DNA of 64,000 bases, from positions 62,001 to 126,000 of the forward strand of contig JAJDUL010000053.1 of the NCBI GenBank assembly GCA_022826685.1, in the 5' to 3' direction. This document shows, in pieces, positions 63,642 through 64,000 of the stretch. The DNA comes from Gemmatimonadota bacterium (GTDB lineage: Bacteria; Gemmatimonadota; Gemmatimonadetes; Palauibacterales; Palauibacteraceae). The first letter of the stretch is position 1. Each line of letters opens with the position of its first letter. Under the pieces are notes generated by a model, which worked only from the letters and a program-made list of their open reading frames with translations, was not told the origin of the DNA and did no database searches. The translations under genes were made by a program, and so were the position numbers.

Positions 63642-63776
63642 CTACAGCGTGAATCGGCCGTGCATAGGTGCCGGATCCGACATCCATGCTGTGCCATAAC
63701 AGGGGTTTACGGCCTCCACGTCGAACAGTTCTTCGTCTTGTTTCAACTCCAAATTCACCTTCCGTTTCGGTACCAT
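63642..63776 (-). CDS. Very small hypothetical protein (44 aa)
   Basis: An ATG-to-TAG frame encodes 44 residues beginning MVPKRKVNLELKQDEELFDV. Charged and hydrophobic residues alternate as in real proteins, and a purine-rich AAGAAGAG precedes the ATG. It leads the cluster, 8 bp before the next start. It is too short for standard gene calling. No family is recognised; the evidence is context and composition only. Confidence 0.4.
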   Translation of the reverse strand: MVPKRKVNLELKQDEELFDVEAVNPCYGTAWMSDPAPMHGRFTL

Positions 63777-63897
63777 CTCTTCTTGGCCCTCCCTGCTTCA
63801 GAGCGTCCTTCGCCCGGAGTCGAAACCGGAAGCGCCGGCTGGCCCGGTGCCATCAACGCTCGGCTCAACCGCCGTAAGCCGCGAAGGACGAAACACA

Positions 63898-64000
63898 CTA
63901 CTCAGCTTCGCAGCCGCCCTGCGGAATCGTGATACCAGCCGTAGCCGCCATCCTACTCACCGTCGCCTTGCATGGGGGGAAGCCCAAGCCGCCACCTTCC
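63898..64000 (-). CDS. Possible 3' end of a gene entering from the right edge
   Basis: A frame is open from the window edge to a TAG stop and reads through about 33 residues ending AGITIPQGGCEAE. The run is short and may be chance. Between it and the 44-residue gene, about 120 bp show nothing recognisable. Confidence 0.2.
   Translation of the reverse strand, partial: EGGGLGFPPCKATVSRMAATAGITIPQGGCEAE

Noticed and set aside
63624-63932. Rightward 102-codon frame near the right edge
   Set aside because: Composition is unlike a protein, and it lies opposite the better-supported 44- and 93-residue leftward genes.
1-64000. tRNA, rRNA, CRISPR array or insertion sequence
   Set aside because: No cloverleaf, rRNA segment, regularly spaced repeats, transposase or terminal inverted repeats were recognised by eye.

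Overview
The window is about 64 kb of high-GC, densely packed bacterial chromosome. The organism is Gram-negative: there is a TonB-dependent receptor, many lipoprotein signals, Tat signals and periplasmic peptidases. The mix of a LysW carrier-protein amino-acid pathway, DUF885, S9, M16 and S15 peptidases, many secreted amidohydrolases, Fsr-type MFS and DUF305/LVIVD proteins resembles Gemmatimonadota, possibly a marine or sponge-associated lineage. That placement is inference; no rRNA, tRNA, CRISPR array or insertion sequence was seen.

Layout. (1) 1-1.2 kb: the 3' end of a glycoside hydrolase. (2) 1.2-5.9 kb, minus strand: a compact operon lysW-lysX-lysY-class II glutamine amidotransferase-lysZ-lysJ, which makes lysine and/or arginine on a protein carrier. 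(3) 6-11.5 kb, minus: a TIGR02206 membrane protein, a NagB/PIG-L fusion and a PqqL-like M16 peptidase. (4) 11.7-22 kb: a DUF1460 protein, an amidase coupled to a TonB receptor, two convergent sulfite-oxidase-family enzymes around a DUF2784 protein, and an amidohydrolase. (5) 22-26.6 kb: an Fsr-like MFS exporter, a YtcJ-type amidohydrolase, a NUDIX hydrolase and HtpX. (6) 26.7-30.1 kb, minus: three genes linked by GTGA overlaps: a polytopic membrane protein, a His/Met-rich membrane-anchored protein and a Dph6-like PP-loop ATPase. (7) 30.2-41 kb: a run of exported hydrolases with a cyclophilin and, on the other strand, RNase PH. (8) 42-46.6 kb: DUF305, LVIVD-repeat and cupin proteins, a solitary DNA methyltransferase and a small coiled-coil membrane protein. 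(9) 47-62.9 kb: a dicarboxylate/amino-acid symporter, two amidohydrolases, MsrA, P450, serine hydrolase, oligopeptidase B, polysaccharide deacetylase, PEP carboxykinase, a TPR lipoprotein and PPK2. (10) 62.9-64 kb: a minus-strand cluster of very small unknown genes, less GC-rich than the rest.

How it fits together. Most of the window serves a heterotroph that takes up peptides, N-acyl amino acids and other amides. Large substrates enter through the TonB receptor or are cut in the periplasm by M16, S9, S15, DUF885 and amidase enzymes. Small amides are opened by at least five amidohydrolases. Amino acids enter through the symporter, and PEP carboxykinase feeds the carbon to gluconeogenesis. The most interesting point is the LysW operon: no LysK-type release peptidase is seen next to it, but it carries an N-terminal-cysteine amidotransferase-fold enzyme whose EgtC-type relatives cut gamma-glutamyl amide bonds, which is the bond holding the product on LysW.
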